DNA of 64,000 bases from Allomeiothermus sp035760705 (GCA_035760705.1 DASTSL010000051.1:10862-74861), one strand, 5' to 3'; numbered from the stretch's first letter, positions 24,086 to 33,209 are shown. The notes: generated from the sequence alone by a model not told the origin. Numbers and translations: made by a program.

Positions 24086-26398
24086 ATGCTCCGCCTCCTG
24101 CTTCTCTCACTCCTGCTGGTCGCCGGTTGTGTCCCCCAGGTCCGCACCACCCCCGGCCTAAAAAGCGCCGTCACCATCACCCGAGACCAGCACGGCATCC
24201 CCCACATCCGCGCCCAGAACGACCTGGACGTGTTCTTCGCCCAGGGCTACGCCCACGCCCAAGACCGGCTATGGCAGATGGAATTGGCCCGCCGCACCGC
24301 CGCCGGGCGGCTGGCGGAGATTTTGGGGCGCAGCGCGCTCGAGCAGGACAAGTTTCTACGCATCTGGGGCTTCTACCGCGCTGCCCAAGCCCAGCTTCCC
24401 TACCTCAGCGAGTTCTCGCGGCAGGCGCTCGAGGCCTACGCCGCCGGGGTCAACGCCTTCATCGCCGAGGGAAACTTGCCCTGGGAATTCGCCATCGTAG
24501 GAGCCAAACCCGAGCCCTGGAAACCCGCTGACAGCCTGGGCTGGGGCAAGATGATCGCCTACGAACTCGCCAACACCTGGCAGGACGAAGTGGTGGACGC
24601 GGGGCTGGTGGAGAAGATCGGCCTGGACGGGCTCAACGAGCTGCTCCCGCCCTATCCGAGCGACGCGCCGACCATCTTGCAACCCGAGGACTATCCCGCC
24701 CGCCAGCGGGGGGATTTCCCCGCCTCGCCCGGGCTCTCCGCCGAGATTAGGCGGGTGCTCGAGCACGCCGTTTCCCTGGCCGACTCGGCGCCCGGTTTCG
24801 GCTTCGACGCCGCCCAGGGGTCGAACAACTGGGTGCTCTCCGGTTCGCGCACCACCACCGATAAGCCCCTCCTCGCCAACGACCCCCACCTGCGCTTCCA
24901 GAACCCGGCCCTGTGGTATCTGATCGACCTGCGCGGCCCCGGCTACAACAGCCTGGGGGCCAGCATCCCCGGCATTCCGGGGGTCTTGCTGGGTCGCAAC
25001 GACTTCGTGGCCTGGGGGGCCACCAACGCCAAGCCCGACACCATGGACCTGTTCGTCCTGGAGTTGCAAGAGGGCGGGTACAACACCCCCGGGCACTGGG
25101 TCCCGCTCACCCGACGCAGCGAGGTCATTAGGGTCAGGGGAGAGGCCGAGGTGCGGCTCGAGGTGCGCGAGAGCGAGTACGGCCCGCTGATCTCCGACCT
25201 GGGGAACCTAGGCTCGCTCGCCCGGGACGGTCAGGCCGTGGCGGTGGCCTGGACCGGGCTTGACCCCGCCGACACCACCCTGGATGCCTGGCTGGGGATG
25301 AACCGGGCCAAAAGCGGGGCCGAGTTCCGCGAGGCCCTGCGGCGCTTCGTGGTGCCGATGCAGAACTTCGTCTATGCCGACACCACCGGCGAGATCGGCT
25401 ATATCGCGCCGGGGCGGGTACCCCTGCGCGACTGGGACGGGCGTTTGCCAGCCAGTGCCGCCAAGGGCCAGCGCTGGAAGGGCTTTATCCCCTTCGAGCA
25501 ACTGCCGCAGGTGGTGAACCCCAAGGAAGGGTTCATCTCGAGCGCCAACAACCGCATCCTCCCGCCCGGCGGCCTGGACCTCTCGACCTACGTCACCGAG
25601 ATCTACCGCTCGGCCCGGATCCGTGAGCTGATCCTGGCCAAGCCCAAGCTCTCGCCGGAGGACATGGCGGCCATCCAAGGCGACACCACCTCGCTCGTGG
25701 CGCGGGAAGTCCGGCCCTTGCTGCTGGCCTTGGAGCCCAAAAGCGAAGCCGCTAAGCGCCTGCAAGACGCGGTTCGCGACTGGGACCTGCGGGCCGAGCT
25801 GGATTCCACCGGGGCTACGGCCTTCGCCTTCTTCTGGCGCGAGGCGAGCCGGATGCTCGACGACGAGACTGGCTTGAGTTCACCGAACGCCCCCCTGATA
25901 TTCGTGCGTACCCTCAAGACGAACGGGCGCTGGTGCGACGACCTGCGCACCCCGGCCCAAGAGACCTGCGCCGATTTCCTGGCGAACGCACTGGAGAAGG
26001 GGGCGGCGGAACTGGAGCGACGCCTCGGCCCCGACCCCCGCCAGTGGCAGTGGGGGCGCATCCACAAGGCCCGCTTCAACGCGGTGCTGGGAGCCGTTCC
26101 CCTGGTGGGCGGCTGGTTCAACCGCGAGATTCCCACCCCCGGCAGCTTTCAAACCGTGAACGTAGCAAGCTATAACTCCGACACCTTCCTCCAGACCAGC
26201 GGCCCGAGCCTGCGCACCATCTTCGACCTGAGCGATCTGAACCAGAGCCGAGCCATCTACCCACTGGGCCAGTCGGGGAACCTCTGGGACCGGTACTACG
26301 CGAATTTCCTCGAGCCCTGGCGGGATAACCGGAGCGTACAGCTTTCGACCAGACCCCAGGACTGGGGGACGACCGGTACCTTAGAACTTCGCCCGTGA
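24086..26398 (+). CDS. Penicillin acylase family lipoprotein
   Basis: Members of this Ntn-hydrolase family hydrolyse amide bonds, for example in beta-lactams or acyl-homoserine lactones. The 770-residue precursor begins with a lipoprotein signal (LLLLSLLLVAGC, Cys15). The alpha chain is followed by a spacer and the self-cleavage site QGSNNW, whose Ser becomes the N-terminal nucleophile of the beta chain (about residue 247); an Asn in SSANNRI and Arg residues downstream fit the active site. TAGCAT lies exactly 6 nt before the ATG, so it is probably leaderless. The natural substrate is unknown; envelope location is implied by the lipobox. Confidence 0.92.
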   Translation: MLRLLLLSLLLVAGCVPQVRTTPGLKSAVTITRDQHGIPHIRAQNDLDVFFAQGYAHAQDRLWQMELARRTAAGRLAEILGRSALEQDKFLRIWGFYRAAQAQLPYLSEFSRQALEAYAAGVNAFIAEGNLPWEFAIVGAKPEPWKPADSLGWGKMIAYELANTWQDEVVDAGLVEKIGLDGLNELLPPYPSDAPTILQPEDYPARQRGDFPASPGLSAEIRRVLEHAVSLADSAPGFGFDAAQGSNNWVLSGSRTTTDKPLLANDPHLRFQNPALWYLIDLRGPGYNSLGASIPGIPGVLLGRNDFVAWGATNAKPDTMDLFVLELQEGGYNTPGHWVPLTRRSEVIRVRGEAEVRLEVRESEYGPLISDLGNLGSLARDGQAVAVAWTGLDPADTTLDAWLGMNRAKSGAEFREALRRFVVPMQNFVYADTTGEIGYIAPGRVPLRDWDGRLPASAAKGQRWKGFIPFEQLPQVVNPKEGFISSANNRILPPGGLDLSTYVTEIYRSARIRELILAKPKLSPEDMAAIQGDTTSLVAREVRPLLLALEPKSEAAKRLQDAVRDWDLRAELDSTGATAFAFFWREASRMLDDETGLSSPNAPLIFVRTLKTNGRWCDDLRTPAQETCADFLANALEKGAAELERRLGPDPRQWQWGRIHKARFNAVLGAVPLVGGWFNREIPTPGSFQTVNVASYNSDTFLQTSGPSLRTIFDLSDLNQSRAIYPLGQSGNLWDRYYANFLEPWRDNRSVQLSTRPQDWGTTGTLELRP

Positions 26399-26508
26399 TG
26401 GACCGCGTAAGCCCCCCTGGGGGGACATCTCGGCTTTACGAACCCGCTCCCTTGTGCTAACCTTATGAACGGTCTCGCCGGAGGGTAAACCCCTCGAGGC
26501 CTCAAAAG

Positions 26509-26584
26509 GGCCCCATCGTCTAGTGGCCTAGGACACCGCCCTCTCACGGCGGCGACAGGGGTTCGAATCCCCTTGGGGTCACCA
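26509..26584 (+). tRNA. tRNA-Glu (anticodon CTC)
   Basis: Acceptor arms GGCCCCA and TGGGGTC pair with one G-T, the D-arm is TCGTCTAGTGGCCTAGGA, the anticodon loop CCTCTCA reads CTC, and the T-arm is CAGGGGTTCGAATCCCCT. CCA is encoded. Confidence 0.95.
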
Positions 26585-26590
26585 CAACGT

Positions 26591-26622
26591 CCCAGGTTGG
26601 CTCGGAAGTGTTCCAACCTGGG
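26591..26622 (+). terminator. Hairpin between tRNA-Glu and tRNA-Val
   Basis: CCCAGGTTGG and CCAACCTGGG form a perfect 10-bp stem with a 12-nt loop but no strong T-run. It is either a weak terminator or a processing element in a tRNA-Glu/tRNA-Val transcript. Confidence 0.55.
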
Positions 26623-26631
26623 ATACTTCTT

Positions 26632-26707
26632 GGGCGCTTAGCTCAGTTGGCAGAGCACATCCCTTACAAGGATGGGGTCGGCGGTTCGAGCCCGTCAGCG
26701 CCCACCA
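26632..26707 (+). tRNA. tRNA-Val (anticodon TAC)
   Basis: Acceptor arms GGGCGCT and AGCGCCC pair perfectly, the D-arm is AGCTCAGTTGGCAGAGC, the anticodon loop CTTACAA reads TAC, and the T-arm contains GGCGGTTCGAGCCCGTC. CCA is encoded. Confidence 0.95.
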
Positions 26708-26715
26708 CGTCCAGG

Positions 26716-26751
26716 ACGGCACGGAGGCGTATCCGTGCCGTTGATCTTTTT
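26716..26751 (+). terminator. Terminator of the tRNA-Glu/tRNA-Val unit
   Basis: ACGGCACGGA pairs perfectly with TCCGTGCCGT across a 6-nt loop, followed by TGATCTTTTT. Confidence 0.92.
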
Positions 26752-26780
26752 GGGCATAGAATCGAGCGAGGAGAAACCGG

Positions 26781-27938
26781 ATGCCCCTGTTTGACCTCCC
26801 CCTCGAGCAACTCCAGACCTATCAGCCCGCCCGCTTTGAGCCCGCCGACTTCGATGCTTTCTGGCAAAACACCCTGGGCGAAGCCCGGCAGCACCCCTTG
26901 AACCCCCGCTTCGAGCCGGTCGATTACGGGCTCAAGACGCTCGAGGTCTTGGATGTGACCTTTGCCGGTTACGGCGGCCAACCCATCAAAGGCTGGCTGC
27001 TGCTGCCCAAGCTGCGCGAAGGCCGACTGCCCTGTGTGGTGGAGTACGTCGGCTATGGCGGCGGGCGGGGGTTTCCGGTGGAATGGTTGACCTACGCCAG
27101 CGCTGGCTACGCCCACCTCGTCATGGACACCCGCGGGCAGGGCTCGAGGTGGCGCAGAGGTGACACGCCGGATCTGGCCCCCGACGGAGACAACCCGCAG
27201 CATCCGGGCTTCATGACCCGGGGCGTGCTCTCGCCTCGGACCTACTACTACCGCCGCCTCTTCACCGACGCGGTGCGGGCCGTGGAAACCGCACGCAGCC
27301 ATCCCGCGGTGGATCCGGGCCGGATCGCCGTGGCAGGAGGAAGCCAGGGCGGGGGCATCGCCTTGGCCGTCGCAGGGCTCAGCAGTGAAGGGCCATCGGC
27401 CCCCGACGCACGCCCAGTGAAGCCGCACCAGCGGCCCGGCAATACCGGTACTCAAGTGAAGCCGCACCAGCGGCCCGGCGATGCCAGCTTTGCCGGTAAT
27501 CTGGGCGATGCCAGTGCTCCGCTGGGCAAAGAGGCTTCTTTCGCCGCGCAGCGGGGTGCGGGCCGGTACTCGGAAGTGCAGGCGGTAATGCCCGACGTGC
27601 CCTTCCTCTGTCACTTCCGCCGCGCCACCGAACTGGTGGACACTGCGCCCTACAACGAGATCGCCACCTTCTGCAAGATCCACCGCGACCGGGTAGAGCA
27701 AGTATTCACCACCCTGAGTTATTTCGACGGGGTGAACTTCGCGGCCCGGGCAAAAGCCAAGGCCCTCTTCTCGGTGGGCCTGATGGACGACATCTGTCCG
27801 CCCAGCACCGTCTACGCCGCCCATAACCACTATGCCGGGCCGAAGGAGATCAAGGTCTATCCCTACAACAGCCACGAGGGCGGGGAGAGCTTCCATACCC
27901 TCGAGAAATTGCGCTTCCTGCGGGGGCTGGGATGGTAG
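26781..27938 (+). CDS. Acetyl xylan esterase/cephalosporin C deacetylase-like hydrolase with an internal insertion
   Basis: This alpha/beta-hydrolase family (CE7) removes acetyl groups from xylo-oligosaccharides and small esters. The catalytic triad is visible: Ser188 in GGSQGGG, Asp336 in GLMDDICPPS and His365 in NSHEGGE; RGQG at about 118-121 is the usual oxyanion-region motif. The protein has 385 residues, about 60 more than usual. The excess lies at residues 201-264, between the nucleophile elbow and DVPFLCHFRR, and contains a repeat (VKPHQRPG at 213-220 and 226-233) unlike the rest of the protein. The insert is in frame, so the protein may still fold. The ATG follows GAGGAG; the gene overlaps eda by 7 nt. 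Confidence 0.88.
   Translation: MPLFDLPLEQLQTYQPARFEPADFDAFWQNTLGEARQHPLNPRFEPVDYGLKTLEVLDVTFAGYGGQPIKGWLLLPKLREGRLPCVVEYVGYGGGRGFPVEWLTYASAGYAHLVMDTRGQGSRWRRGDTPDLAPDGDNPQHPGFMTRGVLSPRTYYYRRLFTDAVRAVETARSHPAVDPGRIAVAGGSQGGGIALAVAGLSSEGPSAPDARPVKPHQRPGNTGTQVKPHQRPGDASFAGNLGDASAPLGKEASFAAQRGAGRYSEVQAVMPDVPFLCHFRRATELVDTAPYNEIATFCKIHRDRVEQVFTTLSYFDGVNFAARAKAKALFSVGLMDDICPPSTVYAAHNHYAGPKEIKVYPYNSHEGGESFHTLEKLRFLRGLGW
27417..27479 (+). repeat. 24-bp direct repeat within the esterase insert
   Basis: The 24 bases beginning GTGAAGCCGCACCAGCGG occur twice, identically, at 27,417-27,440 and 27,456-27,479, exactly 39 bp (13 codons) apart, and keep the reading frame. A shorter repeat (GGCGATGCCAG) follows at 27,477-27,487 and 27,504-27,514. 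Confidence 0.85.
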
Positions 27939-28585
27939 GGGTGCTGAGGAAGGCCCGAGTGGTGGGGGTGCTCCGGGCGCCCTCGGCCAGCTCTGCGGTG
28001 GAGGCCGCGCTCGCCGCCGTGCGGGGCGGATTGCGGGCCCTCGAGCTGACCTTCACCACCCCCGGGGTCAGCGGGGCTTTGCGCGAACTCCAGGAGCGTC
28101 TCTCGGAAGACGTGCTGCTCGGCGCGGGAACCGTGATGAGTGCGCCCGAAGCCGAAGCGGCCATCGAGGCCGGGGCGCGTTTTCTGGTGAGCCCGCACCT
28201 GGGGGAGGACGTGCTCGAGCTGTGCCGGGCCAGGGGTATCCCCTACATCCCCGGCGTGCTCACCCCCACCGAGATCGTGCGGGCCAGGAGCTTAGGTGCC
28301 GAAGTCGTCAAGGTCTTCCCGGCGGGCTCGAGCGGGGGGATCCACTATCTCAAGGATCTGCTGGGGCCGTTCCCCGATCTCGAGATCCTGGCGACCGGGG
28401 GGATCAAGCCGAGCGAAGTCCCGGCGTATCTCCAGGTGGGGGTCCTGGCGGTGGGCCTGGGCTCGAACCTGTTCCCCAAGACCGCGCTCGAGGCCGGGGA
28501 TTGGGATACCGTCGAGGCCGCCACCCGCCAGGCCCTGGGGGAAGCTGGGGTCGCGTGCGGGGAAGAAGTCCGCGCGAAGCGCTGA
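27932..28585 (+). CDS. eda: KDPG/KHG aldolase
   Basis: Eda cleaves 2-keto-3-deoxy-6-phosphogluconate to pyruvate and glyceraldehyde 3-phosphate (Entner-Doudoroff and uronate pathways). The 217-residue TIM-barrel protein has the family's ELTFTTPG (with the catalytic-site Glu), GAGTVMS, FLVSPH, IPGVLTPTEI and the Schiff-base Lys in VVKVFPAG, with ATGGI near the phosphate site. The ATG overlaps the esterase stop, so translation is coupled. Pairing with a sugar esterase suggests use in pectin or sugar-acid breakdown, which is inference. Confidence 0.93.
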   Translation: MVGVLRKARVVGVLRAPSASSAVEAALAAVRGGLRALELTFTTPGVSGALRELQERLSEDVLLGAGTVMSAPEAEAAIEAGARFLVSPHLGEDVLELCRARGIPYIPGVLTPTEIVRARSLGAEVVKVFPAGSSGGIHYLKDLLGPFPDLEILATGGIKPSEVPAYLQVGVLAVGLGSNLFPKTALEAGDWDTVEAATRQALGEAGVACGEEVRAKR

Positions 28586-28596
28586 GGTAGGATCGC

Positions 28597-29166
28597 TCAG
28601 TCGTGCAGGCCGGGCAGCAGGGGTTGGCAGGCAGGCAGGCGGAACATCAGGTATTCCTGGTCGGCGGGCCGGGTGGGGATGGGCTCGAGCTGCATCATCA
28701 CCAGGCTCTCGGTGCTCCCTTCCACGCGCAGGAAAAGGGGCGGGACATAGCGGGGCTCGCCGCGCTCGTAGCGGGTTCCTTCCAGGGTGTAGGAGAGAAA
28801 CACCGATTCATCGCGGTCGAGGTAATCCGGAGCGTACAACGCCACCACGTCGGCCTCCTGGTGCTCGGTTTGCAGCACCGCGTCCCACACCACCATCTGG
28901 GCATCAGGTTCGCTCAAATACTCGCCGAGGACCGGGCCCAGCCGGGCGTAGAAGGCGTCGGGGGCTGCCTTGAGTTCGTAGTAGAGCCCGCCCGCCCCGT
29001 GCCAGAGCCGGGCCACCGCGTTCTCCACCACCTGCTGCACCACGTGTTCGCCCAGCCGCTCCTTGGCGTAGTCCCGGGCCAGCGCGAAAGACTCTTCGAG
29101 GGCCTGGCGGTCGCTCCCCAGCTCGAGGGTTTCCACCAAGTGTTGGTAAGGATTGAATTCGATCAA
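28597..29166 (-). CDS. Hypothetical protein
   Basis: The 189-residue soluble protein (MIEFNPYQHLVETLELGSDR..., ending in PGLHD) matches no family I recognise. It has no membrane segment, signal or catalytic motif. The start is TTG at 29,166, with GGAG 5 nt upstream and a perfect TATAAT at 29,181-29,176 on the minus strand, so a short-leader transcript is likely. It converges with eda and lies in its own unit. Confidence 0.65.
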   Translation of the reverse strand: MIEFNPYQHLVETLELGSDRQALEESFALARDYAKERLGEHVVQQVVENAVARLWHGAGGLYYELKAAPDAFYARLGPVLGEYLSEPDAQMVVWDAVLQTEHQEADVVALYAPDYLDRDESVFLSYTLEGTRYERGEPRYVPPLFLRVEGSTESLVMMQLEPIPTRPADQEYLMFRLPACQPLLPGLHD

Positions 29167-29250
29167 CTTGACTCCATTATAGGCTGCGGGGCAAAGGTAT
29201 GGGGGTTGGCGTACATAAGCGGGAAGAGCAGGCAGGGAAGAGGGGAAGAA

Positions 29251-29288
29251 AAAGCCAAGTCAACCGCGACGATGGTCTCTTGCTCCCC
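29251..29288 (+). repeat. Dispersed intergenic repeat, copy 2
   Basis: AAAGCCAAGTCAACCGC and then GATGGTCTCTTGCTCCCC resembles copies at 17,200-17,233 and, inverted, 44,258-44,294. CAAG and CTTG arms allow an imperfect hairpin. It lies just after the menG stop codon, on the opposite strand. Confidence 0.65.
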
Positions 29289-29296
29289 TTCTCCCC

Positions 29297-30010
29297 TCAC
29301 TTATCCCCGATGTGCAGCGCCACGATGCCCCCGCTGAAGATGCGGTAGCGGGTCTTAAAGCCGGCTTGTTCCATCTTGGCTTTGAGGGTCTGGGGATCGG
29401 GGAAGCGCTCCACCGAGTCCGGCAGGTAGCGGTAGGCGGAGGGATTTCCCGAGACCAGCCCGCCGACCCAGGGCAGCACCTTCTGAAAGTAGAAGCGGTA
29501 CAGCTCGCCGAAGCCGCCTTTGGGGGGCGGGGGAAACTCGAGGATACACAGCCGCCCGCCGGGGGCCAGCACCCGGTAGAGTTCGGCCAGGGCTTGGTCG
29601 TAGCCCACGAAGTTGCGAAAACCGAAGGCGATGGTCACGGCGTCGAAGCGGGCATCGGGGAAGGGGAGGGCCAGCGCGTCGGCCTGCTGGAAGGGAACCT
29701 CCAGCCCCAGCTTTCGCGCTTTCTGCCGGGCGATCTCGAGCATCGGGAGGGCGAAATCGGCGCCGATCACCTCGGCCTGGGGGGCCAAGCGTTTGAGCAA
29801 GAGGGCCATGTCGCCGGTCCCGGTGGCTAAGTCCAGGATGCGCCGGGGTTTTTTCTCGAGTGCGGCCTCGACGGCGATAAACCGCCAGCGCCGGTCTATT
29901 CCCGCGGACAAGAGCCGGTTCAAGAGGTCGTAGCGCGGGGCGATCTCGCTGAACATCTGCTGGACGGCCTGGGCTTTTTCCTCTGGCTTCTCGCTCGAGT
30001 CCTTCACCAC
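29297..30010 (-). CDS. menG: Demethylmenaquinone methyltransferase
   Basis: MenG (UbiE) methylates demethylmenaquinone to menaquinone, the respiratory quinone of this lineage. The 237-residue enzyme has FSEIAPRYDLLNRLLSAGID near the N-terminus, motif I LDLATGTGDMALLL, the ALPFPDARFDAVTIAFGFRN segment that is a MenG/UbiE signature, and the C-terminal GGIVALHIG. The start is GTG at 30,010. The quinone feeds the oxidase encoded at 18-24 kb. Confidence 0.94.
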   Translation of the reverse strand: MVKDSSEKPEEKAQAVQQMFSEIAPRYDLLNRLLSAGIDRRWRFIAVEAALEKKPRRILDLATGTGDMALLLKRLAPQAEVIGADFALPMLEIARQKARKLGLEVPFQQADALALPFPDARFDAVTIAFGFRNFVGYDQALAELYRVLAPGGRLCILEFPPPPKGGFGELYRFYFQKVLPWVGGLVSGNPSAYRYLPDSVERFPDPQTLKAKMEQAGFKTRYRIFSGGIVALHIGDK

Positions 30011-30370
30011 CGGGGAAGTTTAGCATAGCTTGGGGCAGGAAGCGGGAGCTACGAGACATTCCGGGGTGTGGTTGGGTGGCTTCCGTCCGGCTGTCTGTAG
30101 CACGGTTAGGGGGCGAGGCTTCCGCGCCCTTTCGTCCCTCACCCCCCCCACCCGCCAAAGCGCAAGAGCACGGCTGGAGATGCTTATACGCTTATAGGAG
30201 TGGCAAGCTGGGGATTCATTTGGGGGCCTGTGGTATGCCTGCGCTGCCCATTTCATCTCGGATTTCATCTCAAAGAGGAAGAAAAGCTATTGGGCTTGGT
30301 TCTCGTATCTCAGATTCGGCCAACTCGAGGGAGGCTATAAGCCGGGGCGGTGGCGGAGTACAATTTCTGC
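30011..30370. other. Intergenic stretch upstream of the ABC permease
   Basis: No gene is supported here. The useful element is the end: TACAAT at 30,359-30,364 is a -10 exactly 6 nt before the GTG of the permease gene. The remainder shows no clear RNA, repeat or operator. Confidence 0.5.
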
Positions 30371-32245
30371 GTGCGAAACTTAGCGCGTTCCTGGCTTTTT
30401 CTTGTGAGCTTGGTGCTGCTGGGGCTCATGGCCTTGGCCCCTTGGGTGGTTCCCAAGCGGGAGTTTGGCGGGGTGGGGTATCTGCTCACCCCCTTTGGCG
30501 TGGTCAACCCACAAAACCTCGAGCTTCCGGCCACGCTGGGGCTGGGGTGGGTGGGGGCGGCCTTCTGGGTCTGGGTAGGGCTGATGGTGGCGGCCTCGCT
30601 CACCTTCCTGCTGAGCGATCCCCGCTCGCGCTCGAGGGCCCTCTACGCTTTGGGGGCGCTCGGGGTGGGGCTCTTCGTGCTCGAGGCGTGGCTCTTTTAC
30701 CAGGCGGTGAACTCCGCCAACCAGGCGGCCTTGGCTGGGGGAGCCACGCGGGCGCCTTTGCGCCGCTTCACCCTCTCGCTGGGGGCCTACCTGGGCTTCT
30801 TTTATGCGGTGGCCCTGCTCCTACTGGCCCGCTTGCAGCTCCCGGGAGGGAAGGCCTTCCTGGTGCGTTTCCGCGGGGCGGTGGTGCCGGTGGTCTCGCT
30901 CTTGCTGTCGGTGTTGGTGGGAGCCTTGCTGATCTTGGTGTTGGGCCGGGTTCCGGGGGTCGAGGGCCTGAGCCTCTCCTTTAGGGAATGGGCCGCCCTC
31001 GAGCTGGACCTCATCACCTTCTCCTTCCAGCTCCTCTTCTCCCCGATCTACACCCTCTCCGGCTGGTTCAACAGCCTCCAGCAGACCACTCCGCTGATCT
31101 TCGCCGGGCTGGCGGTGGCCTTCGCCTTCCGCACCGGCCTCTTCAACATCGGAGGGCCGGGGCAGATCACCCTGGGGGCCATCTTCGTGATGATCGTGGG
31201 GATCTTCATGCCCGGGCCGGGCTGGATCGTGCTGCCCCTCAGCATCCTGGCGGCGGCCCTGGGTGGGGCCTTGTGGGGCGGGCTGGCGGGCTGGCTCAAG
31301 GCCCGCTTCGGGGCCAACGAGGTGGTCAACACCATCATGCTCAACTACATCGCGGCCTCGGTGCTGCTTTTTTTCCTGGCTTCCAACCAGCAGCGCTTTT
31401 TCGGCTACACCCTCTACCTGCCCTTCAAGGCCCAGGGCTTCGAGGCCAAGAGCCTCGAGCTACGCCCCGAGGCCCAGATCCCCCTGATGATCAACCTGCT
31501 GGCCCCTGGCGGGGAGTTCTCCTGGGCGCTCCCGCTGGCCCTGGTGGCGGGCCTGGTGGCGTTTTTCGTCCTACGGCGGGCCGATCTGGGCCGCCGCTTG
31601 CTCTTCACCGGAGGGGTGGCCATCCTGGGGTATGCTCTGGGCGGCCTGATCCCCGGCCCCACCCTGGCGGGCAACCTGATCCGCGACCTAGCGGCCTCCA
31701 AGCTCAACGGCTCGTTCTTGCTGGCGCTGGGGGTGCTGGTCCTGATTCACTACTACCTCTTCCGCACCGTGGGCGGCTACGAGATGCGGGCGGCGGGGTT
31801 CGCCCCCAAGGCCGCCGAGTACGCCGGGATCAGCCTGGGCCGCAAGATCGTGCTGGCCATGCTGATCAGCGGGGCCCTGGCCGGGCTGGCCGCCACCCAC
31901 TACGTGCAGGGCGGGGTGATGGACGAGTACCGGCTCAAGCAGTCTATTCCTGTGGGGGTCGGCTTCGACGGGATCGCGGTGGCCTTGATGGGGCAGAACA
32001 CCTCGCTGGGGGTGGCCCTGGCCGGGTTCTTGTTCGGGGTGCTCCGCACCGGCGGGCTGGACCTGAGCCAGCAACTGGGCATCAGCCGCGAGCTGGTGAC
32101 GGTCATCATCTCGCTGGTGGTGCTGGCCATCGCCCTGGGCGGGTTGCTGCCGCGCTACTTCACCGACCCCTTGAAAGCGGCCCAGGTCGAGACCGAGGCC
32201 AAAGACGAGGAAGAAGCCCGCGCCAAAGCGCAGCGTGCGAGTTGA
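30371..32245 (+). CDS. BMP-type (nucleoside) ABC transporter permease 1
   Basis: The 624-residue multi-pass protein has a first region of about 230 residues with several membrane helices and a second region of the BPD_transp_2 family (LIFAGLAVAFAFRTGLFNIG, GANEVVNTIMLNYIA, AAEYAGI). The YufP-type permeases of nucleoside uptake systems show this conserved core, here with an enlarged N-terminus. GTG at 30,371 follows TACAAT by exactly 6 nt, so it is leaderless. No ATPase or BMP lipoprotein gene is in the window; those partners must be elsewhere. A second permease follows at 13 nt. Confidence 0.88.
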   Translation: MRNLARSWLFLVSLVLLGLMALAPWVVPKREFGGVGYLLTPFGVVNPQNLELPATLGLGWVGAAFWVWVGLMVAASLTFLLSDPRSRSRALYALGALGVGLFVLEAWLFYQAVNSANQAALAGGATRAPLRRFTLSLGAYLGFFYAVALLLLARLQLPGGKAFLVRFRGAVVPVVSLLLSVLVGALLILVLGRVPGVEGLSLSFREWAALELDLITFSFQLLFSPIYTLSGWFNSLQQTTPLIFAGLAVAFAFRTGLFNIGGPGQITLGAIFVMIVGIFMPGPGWIVLPLSILAAALGGALWGGLAGWLKARFGANEVVNTIMLNYIAASVLLFFLASNQQRFFGYTLYLPFKAQGFEAKSLELRPEAQIPLMINLLAPGGEFSWALPLALVAGLVAFFVLRRADLGRRLLFTGGVAILGYALGGLIPGPTLAGNLIRDLAASKLNGSFLLALGVLVLIHYYLFRTVGGYEMRAAGFAPKAAEYAGISLGRKIVLAMLISGALAGLAATHYVQGGVMDEYRLKQSIPVGVGFDGIAVALMGQNTSLGVALAGFLFGVLRTGGLDLSQQLGISRELVTVIISLVVLAIALGGLLPRYFTDPLKAAQVETEAKDEEEARAKAQRAS

Positions 32246-32258
32246 GGGGAGGCGCTGA

Positions 32259-33188
32259 ATGAACGAAATCTTCACCCTGGCTTTGCTGTTTTCGACCCTG
32301 CGCCAGACCACGCCGATCCTGCTCACCGCGCTGGGTGGGCTCTTCTCCGAGCGGAGCGGGGTGGTCAACATCGGCCTCGAGGGCATGATGCTCTTCGGGG
32401 CCTTGGCGGCGGCGGTGGTCACCCAGCGGCTCGAGGTTCCTTTCCTGGTCTCCGACCCTAACGCCCAGGTCTGGTGGGTCCCCTGGGTCGGGCTGCTGGC
32501 GGGGGCGGTGGTGGGGGGCTTGGTGGCGTTGGTTCACGCCATCGCTTCGATCAAGTACAAGGCCGACCAGATCATCAGCGGCACCGCCATCAACCTGCTG
32601 GCGTTGGGCGCTCCCAGCCTGGTGCTCGAGTACTATTACGACAACTCCACCAGCTCGCAGGAGGTGGTGAACCGCCTGCCGCTGATCCCGGTGGGTTCGG
32701 AGAACCTCTCCCCGCTGGTCTTCCTGGCGTTTTTGCTGGTTCCCGCGATCTGGTGGGTGCTGTTCAAGACCCCCTGGGGGCTGCGGCTACGGGCGGTGGG
32801 CGAACACCCCGAGGCCGCCGAGACCATGGGGGTGAACGTGATCCGCACGCGCTACATCGCGGTGGTCATATCCGGCATCCTGGCGGGCATCGCCGGGTCC
32901 TACCTCTCGATCGGTTTCCTCAACCAGTTCGTCAAGGGGATGAGCGCCGGGTTGGGGTTTATCGCCCTGGCCGCCTTGATCGTGGGCAAGTGGCACCCCA
33001 TCGGCATCCTGGGCTCCACCCTGCTCTTCGGTTTCGCCTCGGCCCTCTCGATCCAGCTCACCGGGCGCAACATCCTGCCGGTGCCGGTGGTGCAGGCCAT
33101 CCCCTTCATCCTGACCATGCTGGTGCTGGTCGGGTTTATCGGGCGGAGCCGGCCTCCGGCGGCGGTGGGCAAACCCTATGACAAGTAG
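32259..33188 (+). CDS. BMP-type (nucleoside) ABC transporter permease 2
   Basis: The 309-residue partner permease (YufQ type) contains TTPILLTALGGLFSERSGVV and NIGLEGMMLFGA, then YKADQIISGTAINLLALG and EAAETMGVNV, all typical of the second permease of BMP/nucleoside ABC transporters. It lies 13 nt after permease 1 and must form the heterodimeric channel with it. The gene pair ends in a hairpin at 33,210-33,246. Confidence 0.9.
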   Translation: MNEIFTLALLFSTLRQTTPILLTALGGLFSERSGVVNIGLEGMMLFGALAAAVVTQRLEVPFLVSDPNAQVWWVPWVGLLAGAVVGGLVALVHAIASIKYKADQIISGTAINLLALGAPSLVLEYYYDNSTSSQEVVNRLPLIPVGSENLSPLVFLAFLLVPAIWWVLFKTPWGLRLRAVGEHPEAAETMGVNVIRTRYIAVVISGILAGIAGSYLSIGFLNQFVKGMSAGLGFIALAALIVGKWHPIGILGSTLLFGFASALSIQLTGRNILPVPVVQAIPFILTMLVLVGFIGRSRPPAAVGKPYDK

Positions 33189-33209
33189 CTAGACGCCGAA
33201 CGCCAGCTT

